Source: an uncultured Oscillospiraceae bacterium (lineage in GTDB: Bacteria > Bacillota > Clostridia > Oscillospirales > Acutalibacteraceae). From it: a stretch of DNA of 23,228 nt. The stretch is from NCBI GenBank assembly GCA_910588935.1, contig CAJUSM010000045.1:1-23228 (forward strand). Reading direction: 5' to 3'. How positions within the stretch are numbered: the first letter of the stretch is position 1; each line of letters begins with the position of its first letter. Position numbers and translations under genes: made by a program. The notes under the pieces were generated by a model, which saw only the letters and a program-made list of their open reading frames with translations, ran no database searches and was not told where the DNA came from. Below, piece after piece: positions 1 to 7,875 of the stretch.

Positions 1-1330
1 AGTGATACTGTTTCCGTTTAACAACCAGGAAAACCACAGAGATCACACAGGCAAAAATATCCGCTGCCGCTACAGACCACCAAATGCCATCCAATCCTAG
101 AATCAAAGGCAGCACGAGCACGCTGATAATTTGAAACACCAAAGATCTCAAGAAAGAGATTACAGCTGAAATGGCCCCATTGTTTAAAGCGGTGAAAAAG
201 GAGGAGACGAAGATGTTAAACCCGATAAGCAAAAAAGCGTAAGAGAATGGCTTAAAAGCGTGCTGTGTCAGCAGGGAGAGCTCCTGATCGTAGCCTACAA
301 AAATATTAGCAAGCGGAGCAGAAAGCAACTGGGCGGCCAAAACCATAGCGGCGCCGACGATTATATTAAGTACTACGCTTTTTTTCAGCAGATTTTTCAA
401 CTCGGCGTGGTTGGCCGCGCCATGATGATAGCCGATGATCGGCGTACTGGCCACAGTATACCCAATAAAAATGGCGATAAAGATAAACTGGATATACATT
501 AGTACGCCATAAACCGCAACTCCATCTTCGCCTGCATAACGCAGCAGCTGCCAATTATAAAGCATTCCCACAATGGATCCAGAGATATTAGACATCAGCT
601 CAGAGGAGCCGTTGGTACAGGCTTTAAGGAGAGCTCGGGCTTCCAGCCTGGTTTTGGCAAGCTGGAGCAAGCTGCTGTTGGGGCGTAAAAAATAGAGGAG
701 GGGCAGAATTCCGCCTACGCATTGGCTAATACCTGTGGCCAGAGCCGCGCCCAGCACACCCCAGCGGAACACAGCGATAAATAGGGCGTCCAGTACCATA
801 TTGGTGACCCCAGCTGCTACAGTAAAGGCAAGGCCCAGCTTGGGCTTTTCAGCAGTAGAAAGAAAGGTTTGGAACACGTTTTGAAGCATAAATGCGGTAG
901 TGAAAGCAATTACAGTATTCCCGTACACGACACAGTCGTCAATCATGGAATCAGTAGCGCCCAGCAGGTAAGAGACAGGACGCATGACCGCAATTCCAAT
1001 AACAGAGGAGGCAATCCCAAGAATAAGTGTAAAAATGACCATCATGGAGAAGTACCGCCGGGCGGTTTCATGGTCCCCTTCACCCATAGTTTTGGCAACT
1101 AGGGCGCTGCCGCCGGTGCCAACCATGAACCCCAGACCACCCAGCACCATAGTAAATGGCATTACTAGGTTGATTGCAGCAAAGGGAACCTTTCCCACAA
1201 AGTTCGAAACAAAAAGACCGTCCACTACACCATAAATCGAGGTAAATACCATCATCATAATAGGGGAAAGGGCAAAGCGCAGCAGTTTAGGATAAGTAAA
1301 ATGGTCGGAAAGTTGAATTTCTTGTCGCAT
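1..1330 (-). CDS. MATE family multidrug efflux transporter (MepA-like), C-terminus cut by window edge
   Basis: Translating the minus strand from the ATG at 1330 gives 443 uninterrupted residues up to the window edge, close to the roughly 450 usual for MATE exporters, so only the last few residues are missing. The N-terminus (MRQEIQLSDHFTYPKLLRFA) and the following segment with SIYGVVDGLFVSNFVG match the first helices of MepA-like MATE proteins. Repeated hydrophobic segments fit 12 transmembrane helices in the cytoplasmic membrane. Members export cationic drugs and dyes using Na+ or H+ gradients. GGAGG lies just upstream of the start. The MarR gene ends 36 bp upstream on the same strand, so the two probably form one operon, as with mepR-mepA. 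The actual substrate cannot be told from sequence. Confidence 0.9.
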   Translation of the reverse strand, partial: MRQEIQLSDHFTYPKLLRFALSPIMMMVFTSIYGVVDGLFVSNFVGKVPFAAINLVMPFTMVLGGLGFMVGTGGSALVAKTMGEGDHETARRYFSMMVIFTLILGIASSVIGIAVMRPVSYLLGATDSMIDDCVVYGNTVIAFTTAFMLQNVFQTFLSTAEKPKLGLAFTVAAGVTNMVLDALFIAVFRWGVLGAALATGISQCVGGILPLLYFLRPNSSLLQLAKTRLEARALLKACTNGSSELMSNISGSIVGMLYNWQLLRYAGEDGVAVYGVLMYIQFIFIAIFIGYTVASTPIIGYHHGAANHAELKNLLKKSVVLNIIVGAAMVLAAQLLSAPLANIFVGYDQELSLLTQHAFKPFSYAFLLIGFNIFVSSFFTALNNGAISAVISFLRSLVFQIISVLVLPLILGLDGIWWSVAAADIFACVISVVFLVVKRKQYH

Positions 1331-1366
1331 AAGGACCTCCTGATTCAATAAAATAATATGGGTACA

Positions 1367-1813
1367 TTATAGAAGTTTTTCGGAAGCTTGGCGAAGAAGC
1401 TGATTGAATTTTTTCAGCAGAGCCAGCAGAGTTTCCTTTTCCTGGGGAGACATATCTTCGAAGGCCTGCTCTTCGGCTGCGATAATCTTATCAGCAGTTA
1501 TTTGTGCCAAGGCTTCTCCTTTTTCTGTAAGGCTGATCTCTTTTGTGCGTCGGTCGCCGCCAGCGCATAGGGAAATACATCCTTGCGCCTCTAGCTGCTT
1601 TAGGGCAGTATTAACAGTTTGCTTTGGCTGGTGAAGCAACGAACACATATAGCTTTGGGTGATAGGCCGGGATTCCGCTCGAAATGAATAGAGGATCCAA
1701 AGGGTGCTTTCTGGAATATTTAGCTTTTTGGCAGCGCTGCGGTAAACACTATCATTGTCCCGAAGAATATTGTTGTATTCCAAAAGCCAAGGGTCAAGGG
1801 TGGGCTTTTCCAT
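1367..1813 (-). CDS. MarR family transcriptional regulator
   Basis: 148 residues, the usual MarR length. The protein has an N-terminal dimerisation helix, a winged helix-turn-helix (region with SYMCSLLHQPKQTVNTALKQ) and the characteristic wing with GDRRTKEISLTEKG, then C-terminal helices completing the dimer interface. The ATG is preceded by AGGAGG at 1821-1826. The gene is directly upstream of, and codirectional with, a MATE exporter, so it most likely represses itself and the exporter and is released by a drug-like ligand. Two palindromes in its own promoter support autoregulation. The family call is firm; the ligand is unknown. Confidence 0.92.
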   Translation of the reverse strand: MEKPTLDPWLLEYNNILRDNDSVYRSAAKKLNIPESTLWILYSFRAESRPITQSYMCSLLHQPKQTVNTALKQLEAQGCISLCAGGDRRTKEISLTEKGEALAQITADKIIAAEEQAFEDMSPQEKETLLALLKKFNQLLRQASEKLL

Positions 1814-1838
1814 GAAACTACCTCCTGGGTTTATATAT

Positions 1839-1887
1839 TCCGATATCGGACGAATGCTATTATAGTCCGATTCCGGATAAATGTCAA
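1839..1887 (-). promoter_or_regulatory. Promoter of the marR-MATE operon with two overlapping operator-like palindromes
   Basis: On the minus strand TTGACA (1882-1887) and TATAAT (1859-1864) are separated by exactly 17 bp. The spacer holds TCCGATTCCGGA (1866-1877, 4-bp arms) and the start-site region holds the perfect 12-bp palindrome TCCGATATCGGA (1839-1850). Both share TCCG...CGGA half-sites. One site between -35 and -10 and a second just past -10 is classic repressor placement. That the MarR protein binds here is inferred. Confidence 0.85.
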
Positions 1888-1987
1888 GGGGAAAGTAATC
1901 AAAGAAAAGAAAACCCCATTTACCAGCGGCTTTCTGTTAGACATTGCAAAGAATTTCAGACCTGCTCTTGTTGTTCACCGCGCTTGT

Positions 1988-2281
1988 GGTTTGGCACTTC
2001 CCATCTTGACGGGAGTGTCCGAAACGAGGATTTTATGAAGGGAAACGGAAAACTTTCGTTAGGTTGCAGGATTGTCGGGATTTCATCCCGAAATATTATT
2101 TGTGATTGATGGCCTGGGGCAAGGTCGTGGGGCGCCGCCCCGCACCCCGCAGCCTTTGAGAAAGGTAAGACTTCGCGAAGCGAAGTCTACGAAACTTTTC
2201 CTGTTTTCTCTCGACATCTGAGAGCTGCGTTTTTTCTTCTCTAGCTTATCTGTATCTCCTCGGTTTGGCCTTCCCATCTTG
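1988..2281. repeat. Intergenic element bounded by an imperfect direct repeat
   Basis: The gap between the marR promoter and the AraC gene has no convincing gene. GGTTTGGCACTTCCCATCTTG at 1988-2008 recurs at 2262-2281 with CA replaced by a single C, giving a 21/20-bp direct repeat enclosing about 250 bp. Inside are a CGGGAT/ATCCCG hairpin (2076-2090) and a GC-rich palindrome block (2129-2188). The enclosed sequence resembles short non-coding repeats seen in Oscillospirales intergenic regions (from memory, not searched). A 64-codon minus-strand frame crosses it but is low-complexity and not believable as a gene. Confidence 0.5.
2129..2188. repeat. Paired palindromes: GC-rich arm and 9-bp hairpin
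   Basis: GGGGCG-C-CGCCCC (2129-2141) is a near-perfect palindrome. About 27 bp on, AGACTTCGC (2168-2176) pairs perfectly with GCGAAGTCT (2180-2188) around a GAA loop. There is no T-run next to the second hairpin, so a simple terminator is unlikely. The block sits inside the direct-repeat-bounded element and is its most structured part. Confidence 0.6.
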
Positions 2282-2290
2282 GCCTTGGTC

Positions 2291-2319
2291 TTGCTTTTAG
2301 GCTAGAAATCCGCTATAAT
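2291..2319 (+). promoter_or_regulatory. Sigma-A type promoter for the AraC-rarA transcript
   Basis: TTGCTT (2291-2296), 17-bp spacer, TATAAT (2314-2319), about 40 bp upstream of the AraC start. Nothing else nearby fits as well. Confidence 0.7.
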
Positions 2320-2361
2320 GTTTCAAAAGCTAGGCCTACTTAGAAAAGGAGGTGCTTTGTT

Positions 2362-3264
2362 GTGGAGCTGAACAGAGATGATCAGAAACGGGAAGTAAAG
2401 CAGCACGGCACCTATGGCTTTCCTATTTATATTGGGCGTAAATGGATTTCTTCATATCCTACCGGATACTTTCCTTGGCACTGGCACGACGAAGTGGAAT
2501 TCACCTTAGTGGTTTCCGGCCAGTTAGAATACAGAGTTAACGACTTTCACTGTCTGCTCACCGCAGGGCAGGGGCTTTTCTGTAATTCTGGAGCTCTGCA
2601 TTTTGGCAGTATGGCTGGTATAGACTGCGATTACATCTCTATTACCGTACATCCTCGGCTCTTGGCCGGTTTTGAGGGCAGCGCGGCAGGGGCTAAGTAT
2701 GTCCTGCCCATTGTGGAAAGCTCTGCCCTTCCTTCTTTGGTATTAAGAAAGGAGACAATATGGCAAAAGGAGATTTTAGCCAGCCTAAAGCGGCTTTACC
2801 GAATATGCACACAGAAAGCAGGCCTATACGAGCTCTATGCCCAGCGGCTTTTGCTGGGCATATGGATCCGCCTTTATGAGCACTGTGCCTGCCAGGTGCA
2901 AGATGTCCCCACAGAAGATCCGGAAAAGCTTCGTCGCCTACGGGTCATTTTGGCGTTTCTCCATAGCTATTATGCCCAAAAGCTTACGCTGGAGGATGTT
3001 GCCAGGGAAGTGGGGCTAAGTAAAAGTGAGTGCTGTCGCTTTTTTAAGAAACAGATGGGAATGCCTCTGTTTGATTATCTTACCGATTATCGGGTAGGAA
3101 AGAGTTTAGCCGTTTTGCAGGAGGGGGGATCGGTGGCTCAGGCTGCCGCTGCCGTGGGCTTTTCCGATCCCTCTTACTACGCGAAGGTGTTTCGTGCCAG
3201 AACCGGGCGGTCGCCCAGTGGGTATCGGAAAGAAGCAACTAACCAGGAGGTAGAAGGACTGTGA
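2362..3264 (+). CDS. AraC family transcriptional regulator with N-terminal cupin domain
   Basis: 300 residues starting at GTG, chosen because AAAGGAGGTG lies 8-17 bp upstream. The N-terminal half is an AraC-type cupin (residues about 20-130) with the WHWHDEVEF motif at 39-47 typical of sugar- or metabolite-sensing members. The C-terminal 95 residues hold two helix-turn-helix units (about 208-228, LTLEDVAREVGLSKSECCRF; about 257-278, with VGFSDPSYYAKVFRARTG), the standard AraC DNA-binding domain. Its stop overlaps the rarA start by 4 bp (GTGA), so the two are co-translated, although a functional link with a replication-repair ATPase is not obvious. No sugar or transport operon adjoins, so the regulon is unknown. 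Confidence 0.93.
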   Translation: MELNRDDQKREVKQHGTYGFPIYIGRKWISSYPTGYFPWHWHDEVEFTLVVSGQLEYRVNDFHCLLTAGQGLFCNSGALHFGSMAGIDCDYISITVHPRLLAGFEGSAAGAKYVLPIVESSALPSLVLRKETIWQKEILASLKRLYRICTQKAGLYELYAQRLLLGIWIRLYEHCACQVQDVPTEDPEKLRRLRVILAFLHSYYAQKLTLEDVAREVGLSKSECCRFFKKQMGMPLFDYLTDYRVGKSLAVLQEGGSVAQAAAAVGFSDPSYYAKVFRARTGRSPSGYRKEATNQEVEGL

Positions 3265-4604
3265 ACCAACAGACATTCTTTCAGGCAGATCCAGCAGATA
3301 CACCTTTGGCTACCCGTATGCGTCCCCGTTCCTTAGAGGAGTTTGCGGGGCAAAGGCATCTTTTGGGCCAAGGTAAGGTACTCCGCCAGTTAATAGACCG
3401 AGACCGAGTGCCTTCTATGATTTTTTGGGGTCCCCCTGGAGTGGGGAAAACCACCTTGGCCCGGATTATTGCTGGGAAAACCCAGTCCAATTTTATCAAT
3501 TTCAGTGCCGTAACCAGTGGAATCAAAGAGATTAAAGAGGTAATGAACGAGGCGGAGCGTACCCGGCTGCTAGGTGAGCGCACCATCCTTTTTGTAGACG
3601 AGATTCATCGCTTTAATAAAGCCCAGCAAGATGCCTTTTTGCCCTATGTGGAACGGGGAAGCATTGTGCTGATTGGCGCCACAACGGAGAATCCCTCTTT
3701 CGAGGTAAACTCAGCGTTACTTTCTCGATGCAAGGTGTTCGTGCTGCAGGCTCTTTCCGTTCAGGACCTGGTAGGCTTGCTTCGCCGCGGCCTCAGTGAT
3801 CCTAGGGGATTTGGAAACGAAAATGTGGAGGTGGGAGAGGAGATATTGGAGGCTGTGGCCAACTTTGCCAATGGCGACGCCCGTACAGCCCTAGGCACTT
3901 TGGAAATGCTGGTGCTCAATGCCAACCGCCAGGAGGGCAAGGTTCAGGTAACTCAAGAGATTCTGGAGCAATGCGTTAATCGCAAGTCTTTGCTTTACGA
4001 TAAAAAAGGGGAAGAACACTATAACCTGATTTCAGCTCTGCATAAATCCATGCGCAACAGCGACCCTCACGCTGCCGTTTACTGGCTGGCTCGAATGCTG
4101 GAGGCGGGAGAAGACCCTCTATATGTAGCCAGACGGTTGATCCGCTTTGCAAGCGAGGATGTAGGCATGGCGGACAGTCGGGCTCTGGATGTGGCTGTAG
4201 CGGCTTACCAGGCCAGCCACTTTATTGGGATGCCTGAGTGCAATGTGAATTTGACCCACGCGGTAGTTTACCTTTCTATGGCGCCAAAATCGAACGCTTT
4301 GGAATCGGCCTATATAGCGGCGGCAAAGGATGCCCAGCAGATGCTGGCAGAGCCAGTGCCTTTGGTAATCCGCAACGCGCCTACCCGGCTGATGAAGGAA
4401 CTGGACTATGGCAAGGGCTATCAATATGCTCACGATTACGAGGCAAAGCTTACCACCATGCAGTGCCTGCCAGACTCCCTAAAAGATCGAAAATACTATC
4501 AGCCCACCACCCAGGGCAACGAAGCTAGGTATACTGAACGGCTGCGGCAGATTGAGGAGTGGAAACGGGTTCATCGGGAAGCAGAAGCAAAAAAGAAGTT
4601 TTAA
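3261..4604 (+). CDS. rarA: Replication-associated recombination AAA+ ATPase RarA (MgsA)
   Basis: 447 residues, the usual RarA length. It is a clamp-loader-like AAA+ ATPase that acts at stalled replication forks together with single-strand-binding protein. Seen here: Walker A GPPGVGKTT at 57-65, Walker B with DEIHRF at 113-118, a sensor region with GATTENPSFEVNSALLSRC, and the C-terminal tetramerisation part with the ARMLEAGEDPLYVARRLIRF and EDVGMAD segments that distinguish RarA from DnaX or RuvB. It starts with GTG inside the AraC stop; AGGAGG at 3245-3250 supports this start. It is translationally coupled to the AraC gene. Confidence 0.97.
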   Translation: MNQQTFFQADPADTPLATRMRPRSLEEFAGQRHLLGQGKVLRQLIDRDRVPSMIFWGPPGVGKTTLARIIAGKTQSNFINFSAVTSGIKEIKEVMNEAERTRLLGERTILFVDEIHRFNKAQQDAFLPYVERGSIVLIGATTENPSFEVNSALLSRCKVFVLQALSVQDLVGLLRRGLSDPRGFGNENVEVGEEILEAVANFANGDARTALGTLEMLVLNANRQEGKVQVTQEILEQCVNRKSLLYDKKGEEHYNLISALHKSMRNSDPHAAVYWLARMLEAGEDPLYVARRLIRFASEDVGMADSRALDVAVAAYQASHFIGMPECNVNLTHAVVYLSMAPKSNALESAYIAAAKDAQQMLAEPVPLVIRNAPTRLMKELDYGKGYQYAHDYEAKLTTMQCLPDSLKDRKYYQPTTQGNEARYTERLRQIEEWKRVHREAEAKKKF

Positions 4605-4653
4605 TGCATAAAAGGCGCTGCGCTATTTTGGTTGTAAGAAATTCCACTTATAG

Positions 4654-4686
4654 AAAACTTCCACATTGAGAGAATGCGGAAGTTTT
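4654..4686 (+). terminator. Likely rho-independent terminator after rarA
   Basis: AAAACTTCC (4654-4662) pairs with GGAAGTTTT (4678-4686), and an inner CATT/AATG extension closes a GAGAG loop. The T-run is only four bases, so termination may be partial. The stem covers an in-frame TTG at 4685, which argues against that codon being the start of the next gene. Confidence 0.6.
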
Positions 4687-4708
4687 GCGGAAAGAAGAGA
4701 AATTATTT

Positions 4709-5506
4709 ATGAAAAAACTGGAAAACATCTCACGGCAGGCAGAAAAGATTATTCGAGAGGCAGGCGATCTGGTACGGAATCTGTGCCACCCTAAAGTGTA
4801 TTCCAAAGAAGGCCATGCCAATTTTGTTACAGAAGCAGATTTGGCTTCTCAAAGGTTTCTGCTGGATCATCTTGCCCCACTGCTGCCCCAGGCCCACTTT
4901 TTTGCAGAAGAGCAGAAGGAAAATCATCTACACGCAGGCTTTAACTGGATCATTGACCCCATAGACGGCACTACGAACTTTATGCGGGGCTATCGCCCCT
5001 GCGCCATTTCTGTAGGCCTAGTAGAAAACGGGGTCGCAGTGATGGGACTGGTATATGATATATGGTCAAAAGAGTTATTTTCTGCCGTACAGGGTTGCGG
5101 TGCCTTTTGCGAGGGTGAAAGAATCCATGCCACCCAGGTGCCTTTTGAGAATTCATTGATTGTTTTCGGCACATCTCCCTATTACCGAGAGCGGGCAGTA
5201 GCTACTTTTGGCGCTGTAAAGGAAACTTTTTTACAGTGTGGAGATGTACGCCGGTCCGGCTCTGCAGCCATTGATTTGTGCAATGTGGCGGCAGGCCGTT
5301 GTGACGGATTTTTTGAGTCCCGTTTATCTCCCTGGGACTACTGTGCCGCTTCCGTAATTCTAAAAGAGGCGGGAGCCCTGGTAGGAGGCTTAGCAGGGCA
5401 GTCTTTACACTACCATATGCCAATGCCTGTGGTGGCAGGCAACCATGAGGTGTTTGAAAAGTTGCAGCAGATTGTAGGGAAGTATTTTGCTGAGGTGGAA
5501 AAATGA
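4709..5506 (+). CDS. Inositol monophosphatase family protein (SuhB/CysQ-like sugar or nucleotide phosphatase)
   Basis: 265 residues from ATG 4709. An upstream TTG at 4685 is rejected because it lies inside a hairpin and has no ribosome site. Family signatures of Mg2+-dependent phosphatases are clear: VTEAD at 40-44, the metal-binding glutamate pair at 67-68 (FFAEEQ), motif A DPIDGTTNF at 83-91, and motif B with SPWDYCAA at 207-214. Likely substrates are inositol-1-phosphate, fructose-1,6-bisphosphate or 3'-phosphoadenosine phosphate; the sequence alone does not decide. The stop overlaps the next ATG by 4 bp (ATGA), tying it to a flavin-reductase-like gene that is now broken. Confidence 0.93.
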   Translation: MKKLENISRQAEKIIREAGDLVRNLCHPKVYSKEGHANFVTEADLASQRFLLDHLAPLLPQAHFFAEEQKENHLHAGFNWIIDPIDGTTNFMRGYRPCAISVGLVENGVAVMGLVYDIWSKELFSAVQGCGAFCEGERIHATQVPFENSLIVFGTSPYYRERAVATFGAVKETFLQCGDVRRSGSAAIDLCNVAAGRCDGFFESRLSPWDYCAASVILKEAGALVGGLAGQSLHYHMPMPVVAGNHEVFEKLQQIVGKYFAEVEK

Positions 5507-6143
5507 ATATTGTCTGTATATCTGCGTCCAATGTTTTGCATAGCGGTGAACAGAGTACATCACTGAAAGCATGCAGGAAAATTGCCGAAATCTTAGCTGA
5601 TCAGCGCAATAATGCGGAAATCATTGAACTTCGGAATTTTTCTCTGTCGCCCTTCGTTGGTTGCGGTAAGTGCTATGAAAACAACCGGTGCCAAAGAGAC
5701 CAGGGCTTCAACCAGATATAGAAAAGCTGCTCCAGGCAGATGGCGTCGTTTTTGTCTCTGCACATTATGTCCCCATTCCTGCCAAGCTGTGTATACTTCT
5801 GGAAAAGGCAGAAGAGATCTGTTTTCTTCACTGGTGGAGGGATAGCACTTATCAAGGTGAGCTTTTCGGTATTCTGGTAGCAATTGTCTCTCATGGCGGC
5901 GGTTCCGTGGGCGCATTGTAAAGCTATCGCGCTATGGCAAACGACACAATTGCCAACGCGCCGAATACCATTCAATGTAAAGTAGTTCCCTTTAACGCAG
6001 CTTGGAAAACCGGGATTTCTCTGCCGGTGCTTCGGGTAGAAGAGGGCGAAGGAATATTTCCAGTGCAAGAATATGATTGGACGGGGATAGAAGCTGCGTT
6101 GGAAGAATACATTCAGTTGTTCCTGAATGAGATTTCACTTTGA
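5503..6143 (+). pseudogene. Broken NADPH-dependent FMN reductase / flavodoxin-like oxidoreductase
   Basis: Three pieces together read as one protein of about 210 residues. Frame 1 (from ATG 5503) gives MNIVCISASNVLHSGEQSTS, a flavodoxin-fold phosphate-binding start, through FVGCGKCYENNRC, then hits TAG at 5719-5721. From about 5710 the reading continues one base earlier (PDIEKLLQADGVVFVSAHYV...), consistent with loss of one base around 5700-5715. That frame meets TAA at 5919-5921 just after SHGGGSVGAL and then continues in the same frame as SYRAMANDTIANA through the C-terminus at 6143. Family homologues reduce flavins or quinones with NAD(P)H. Two independent lesions point to a true pseudogene, though assembly error is not excluded. 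Confidence 0.85.
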
Positions 6144-6173
6144 ATGTGTCAAAAATAACCTTTATAATCGAGG

Positions 6174-6202
6174 TTGACAAATTGCCTATCCAGTGCTACA
6201 AT
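6174..6202 (+). promoter_or_regulatory. Sigma-A promoter for the metK leader
   Basis: TTGACA (6174-6179), 17-bp spacer, TACAAT (6197-6202). Transcription would begin a few bases before the riboswitch aptamer. Confidence 0.88.
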
Positions 6203-6220
6203 ATAAGAAATAGAATAAAT

Positions 6221-6360
6221 CCTTATCAAGAGAGGCGGAGGGACAGGCCCTATGATGCCCGGCAACCTGTAGTGACATAATCACTGCAAGGTGCTAATTC
6301 CTGCGGAGTTGGAGTGTGCTTTTGGCAAAAAGCTACTGCACGCTCTCCCGGAAGATGAGG
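6221..6360 (+). promoter_or_regulatory. SAM-I riboswitch (S-box) aptamer controlling metK
   Basis: The segment carries the conserved S-box core in order: CTTATCAAGAGAGGCGGAGG (from 6222), GGCCCTATGATGCCCGGCAAC, AAGGTGCTAATTCCTGCGG, and a closing GAAGATGAGG (6351-6360). CCTTATC (6221-6227) pairs with GATGAGG (6354-6360), including one G-U pair, to form P1. A terminator hairpin follows at 6367-6398 and then metK. In this class S-adenosylmethionine binding stabilises P1, favouring the terminator and switching the gene off, so SAM synthase would be repressed by its own product. Confidence 0.97.
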
Positions 6361-6366
6361 CGTAAT

Positions 6367-6398
6367 AAGGACCCTCGTTTTTCGAGTGGTCTTTTTTT
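6367..6398 (+). terminator. Expression-platform terminator of the SAM-I riboswitch
   Basis: AAGGACC-CTCG (6367-6377) pairs with CGAG-T-GGTCTTT around a TTTTT loop, followed by a run of seven T. It sits right after the aptamer and about 40 bp before the metK start, as expected for transcriptional control. Confidence 0.9.
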
Positions 6399-6438
6399 GA
6401 TGGAGGATTTATCGCCTACATATGAAAGGGGAACAATT

Positions 6439-7623
6439 ATGAAACTTTTCACATCTGAATCTGTTACTGAGGGCCATCCCGATAAGGTATGCGACCAGAT
6501 TTCTGACGCTGTCCTTGACGCCATCCTCAGCCAAGATCCACAGGCCCATGTAGCCTGCGAAACTACAGCTACCACTGGAGTCATCCATGTGATGGGCGAA
6601 ATTTCAACCAACTGCTATGTGGATATTGCCAACATTGCTCGAGAAGTAGTCAAAGAGATTGGCTATGACCACCCGGACTGTGGCTTTGACGGAAACACTT
6701 GCGGTGTTCTCATTTCCATTGATTCTCAGTCTCCGGACATTGCAATGGGCGTGAATGAGTCTCAGGAAGCCAAAAATGGAGAAATCGATGAAAATAGCCT
6801 GATCGGGGCGGGGGATCAGGGAATGATGTTTGGCTTTGCCTGCGATGAAACCCCGGAATATATGCCTATGGCAATTTCTTTTGCACACAAGCTAGCAAAG
6901 CAGCTGGCCTGGGTTCGCAAAGAAGGAGTTCTAAAGTATCTTCGGCCTGACGGAAAGACCCAGGTTACTGTAGAATATGATGGGGATCGGGTAAAGCGCA
7001 TTGACGCTATTGTAATTTCTACACAGCATGATGAAGACGTAAAGCTAGAAAAACTGAAAAAGGACATGATTAAGCATGTGATTAAACCGGTGATCCCTTC
7101 GGAACTGGTGGATCATGATACCCGCATTTATATTAATCCTACCGGCCGGTTTGTGGTCGGCGGCCCTGTAGGCGATAGCGGCCTTACAGGCCGGAAGATT
7201 ATTGTAGACACCTATGGTGGCTATGGCCGGCATGGCGGCGGTGCTTTCTCCGGAAAGGATCCTACTAAAGTAGACCGTTCTGCTGCCTATGCCGCTCGCT
7301 GGGTAGCAAAAAATATTGTGGCTGCGGGTTTGGCGCGAAAAGCTGAAGTAGAGCTTGCCTATGCAATTGGAGTTGCCAGGCCAGTATCTGTTATGGTAGA
7401 TACTTTTGGTACTGGAACGGTCAGCGACGAATGTCTGTCTGAGGCAGTGAAAAAAGTCTTTGATCTGCGGCCCACCGCGATTATCAAAGAACTGGATCTG
7501 CGTCGTCCAATTTATCGCCAGCTGGCTGCTTATGGCCATTTGGGACGGGAAGATCTGAATGTACCGTGGGAGGAAGTCAACCGTACAGAAGCTCTGAAAG
7601 AGGCTGTAAATAACGTACAATAA
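6439..7623 (+). CDS. metK: S-adenosylmethionine synthase (methionine adenosyltransferase)
   Basis: 394 residues from ATG 6439, preceded by GAAAGGGG. An in-frame extension back to 6316 is rejected because it runs through the riboswitch and terminator. The enzyme makes SAM from methionine and ATP in the cytoplasm. Signatures seen: the N-terminal TSESVTEGHPDKVCDQ with the ATP-site His13 and Asp15, the family motif GAGDQGMMFG at 123-132, and the phosphate-binding loop GGGAFSGKDPTKVDRSAAYA. It is monocistronic, between a SAM-I riboswitch and a strong terminator. Confidence 0.98.
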   Translation: MKLFTSESVTEGHPDKVCDQISDAVLDAILSQDPQAHVACETTATTGVIHVMGEISTNCYVDIANIAREVVKEIGYDHPDCGFDGNTCGVLISIDSQSPDIAMGVNESQEAKNGEIDENSLIGAGDQGMMFGFACDETPEYMPMAISFAHKLAKQLAWVRKEGVLKYLRPDGKTQVTVEYDGDRVKRIDAIVISTQHDEDVKLEKLKKDMIKHVIKPVIPSELVDHDTRIYINPTGRFVVGGPVGDSGLTGRKIIVDTYGGYGRHGGGAFSGKDPTKVDRSAAYAARWVAKNIVAAGLARKAEVELAYAIGVARPVSVMVDTFGTGTVSDECLSEAVKKVFDLRPTAIIKELDLRRPIYRQLAAYGHLGREDLNVPWEEVNRTEALKEAVNNVQ

Positions 7624-7642
7624 ATTGTCCGGTAACATTGTT

Positions 7643-7682
7643 TAGGCAGCGCGGGAGTTACCTCCCGCGCTGCCTATTTTTT
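7643..7682 (+). terminator. Strong rho-independent terminator after metK
   Basis: A 15-bp GC-rich stem (TAGGCAGCGCGGGAG, 7643-7657, with its complement 7662-7676) around a TTAC loop is followed by six T. Confidence 0.96.
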
Positions 7683-7741
7683 GCTTGTAATTGGCCTATG
7701 CAAAGGGACTCAGACGAAAATTATAAACAGTTGGATCACGA

Positions 7742-7850
7742 GGTAGCGGGGGTGCTACCAGTGTTAAAGAAATCAGTATAATTTGGCCTGAAAGGAAAAT
7801 ATCAGAAAAAGGCGAGTAGCATTGATTTTCCAGTTTTTTGTTGTTATAAT
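7742..7850 (+). promoter_or_regulatory. Promoter region of the Fic-fold gene, with upstream hairpin
   Basis: TTGATT (7822-7827), 17-bp spacer, TATAAT (7845-7850), just before the ribosome site GGAGG at 7864-7868. Upstream, GGTAGC (7742-7747) and GCTACC (7754-7759) form a 6-bp inverted repeat around GGGGGT that could be an operator; no T-run follows. The reading frame that extends back to 7822 starts inside this promoter and is not used. Confidence 0.7.
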
Positions 7851-7875
7851 AATATGCAGAAACGGAGGCGTCTTT

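Noticed and set aside
2083..2277. 64-codon minus-strand frame in the intergenic element
   Set aside because: It runs across hairpins and a direct repeat, has no ribosome site, and is rich in Arg, Gly and Pro from GC-rich palindromes.
4685..4708. Upstream TTG start for the inositol-monophosphatase-family gene
   Set aside because: It lies inside the terminator-like hairpin and lacks a ribosome site; the ATG at 4709 fits the family N-terminus.
5695..5721. Programmed ribosomal frameshift in the flavin reductase gene
   Set aside because: There is no slippery heptamer or clear downstream pseudoknot, and a second in-frame stop downstream would still truncate the product.
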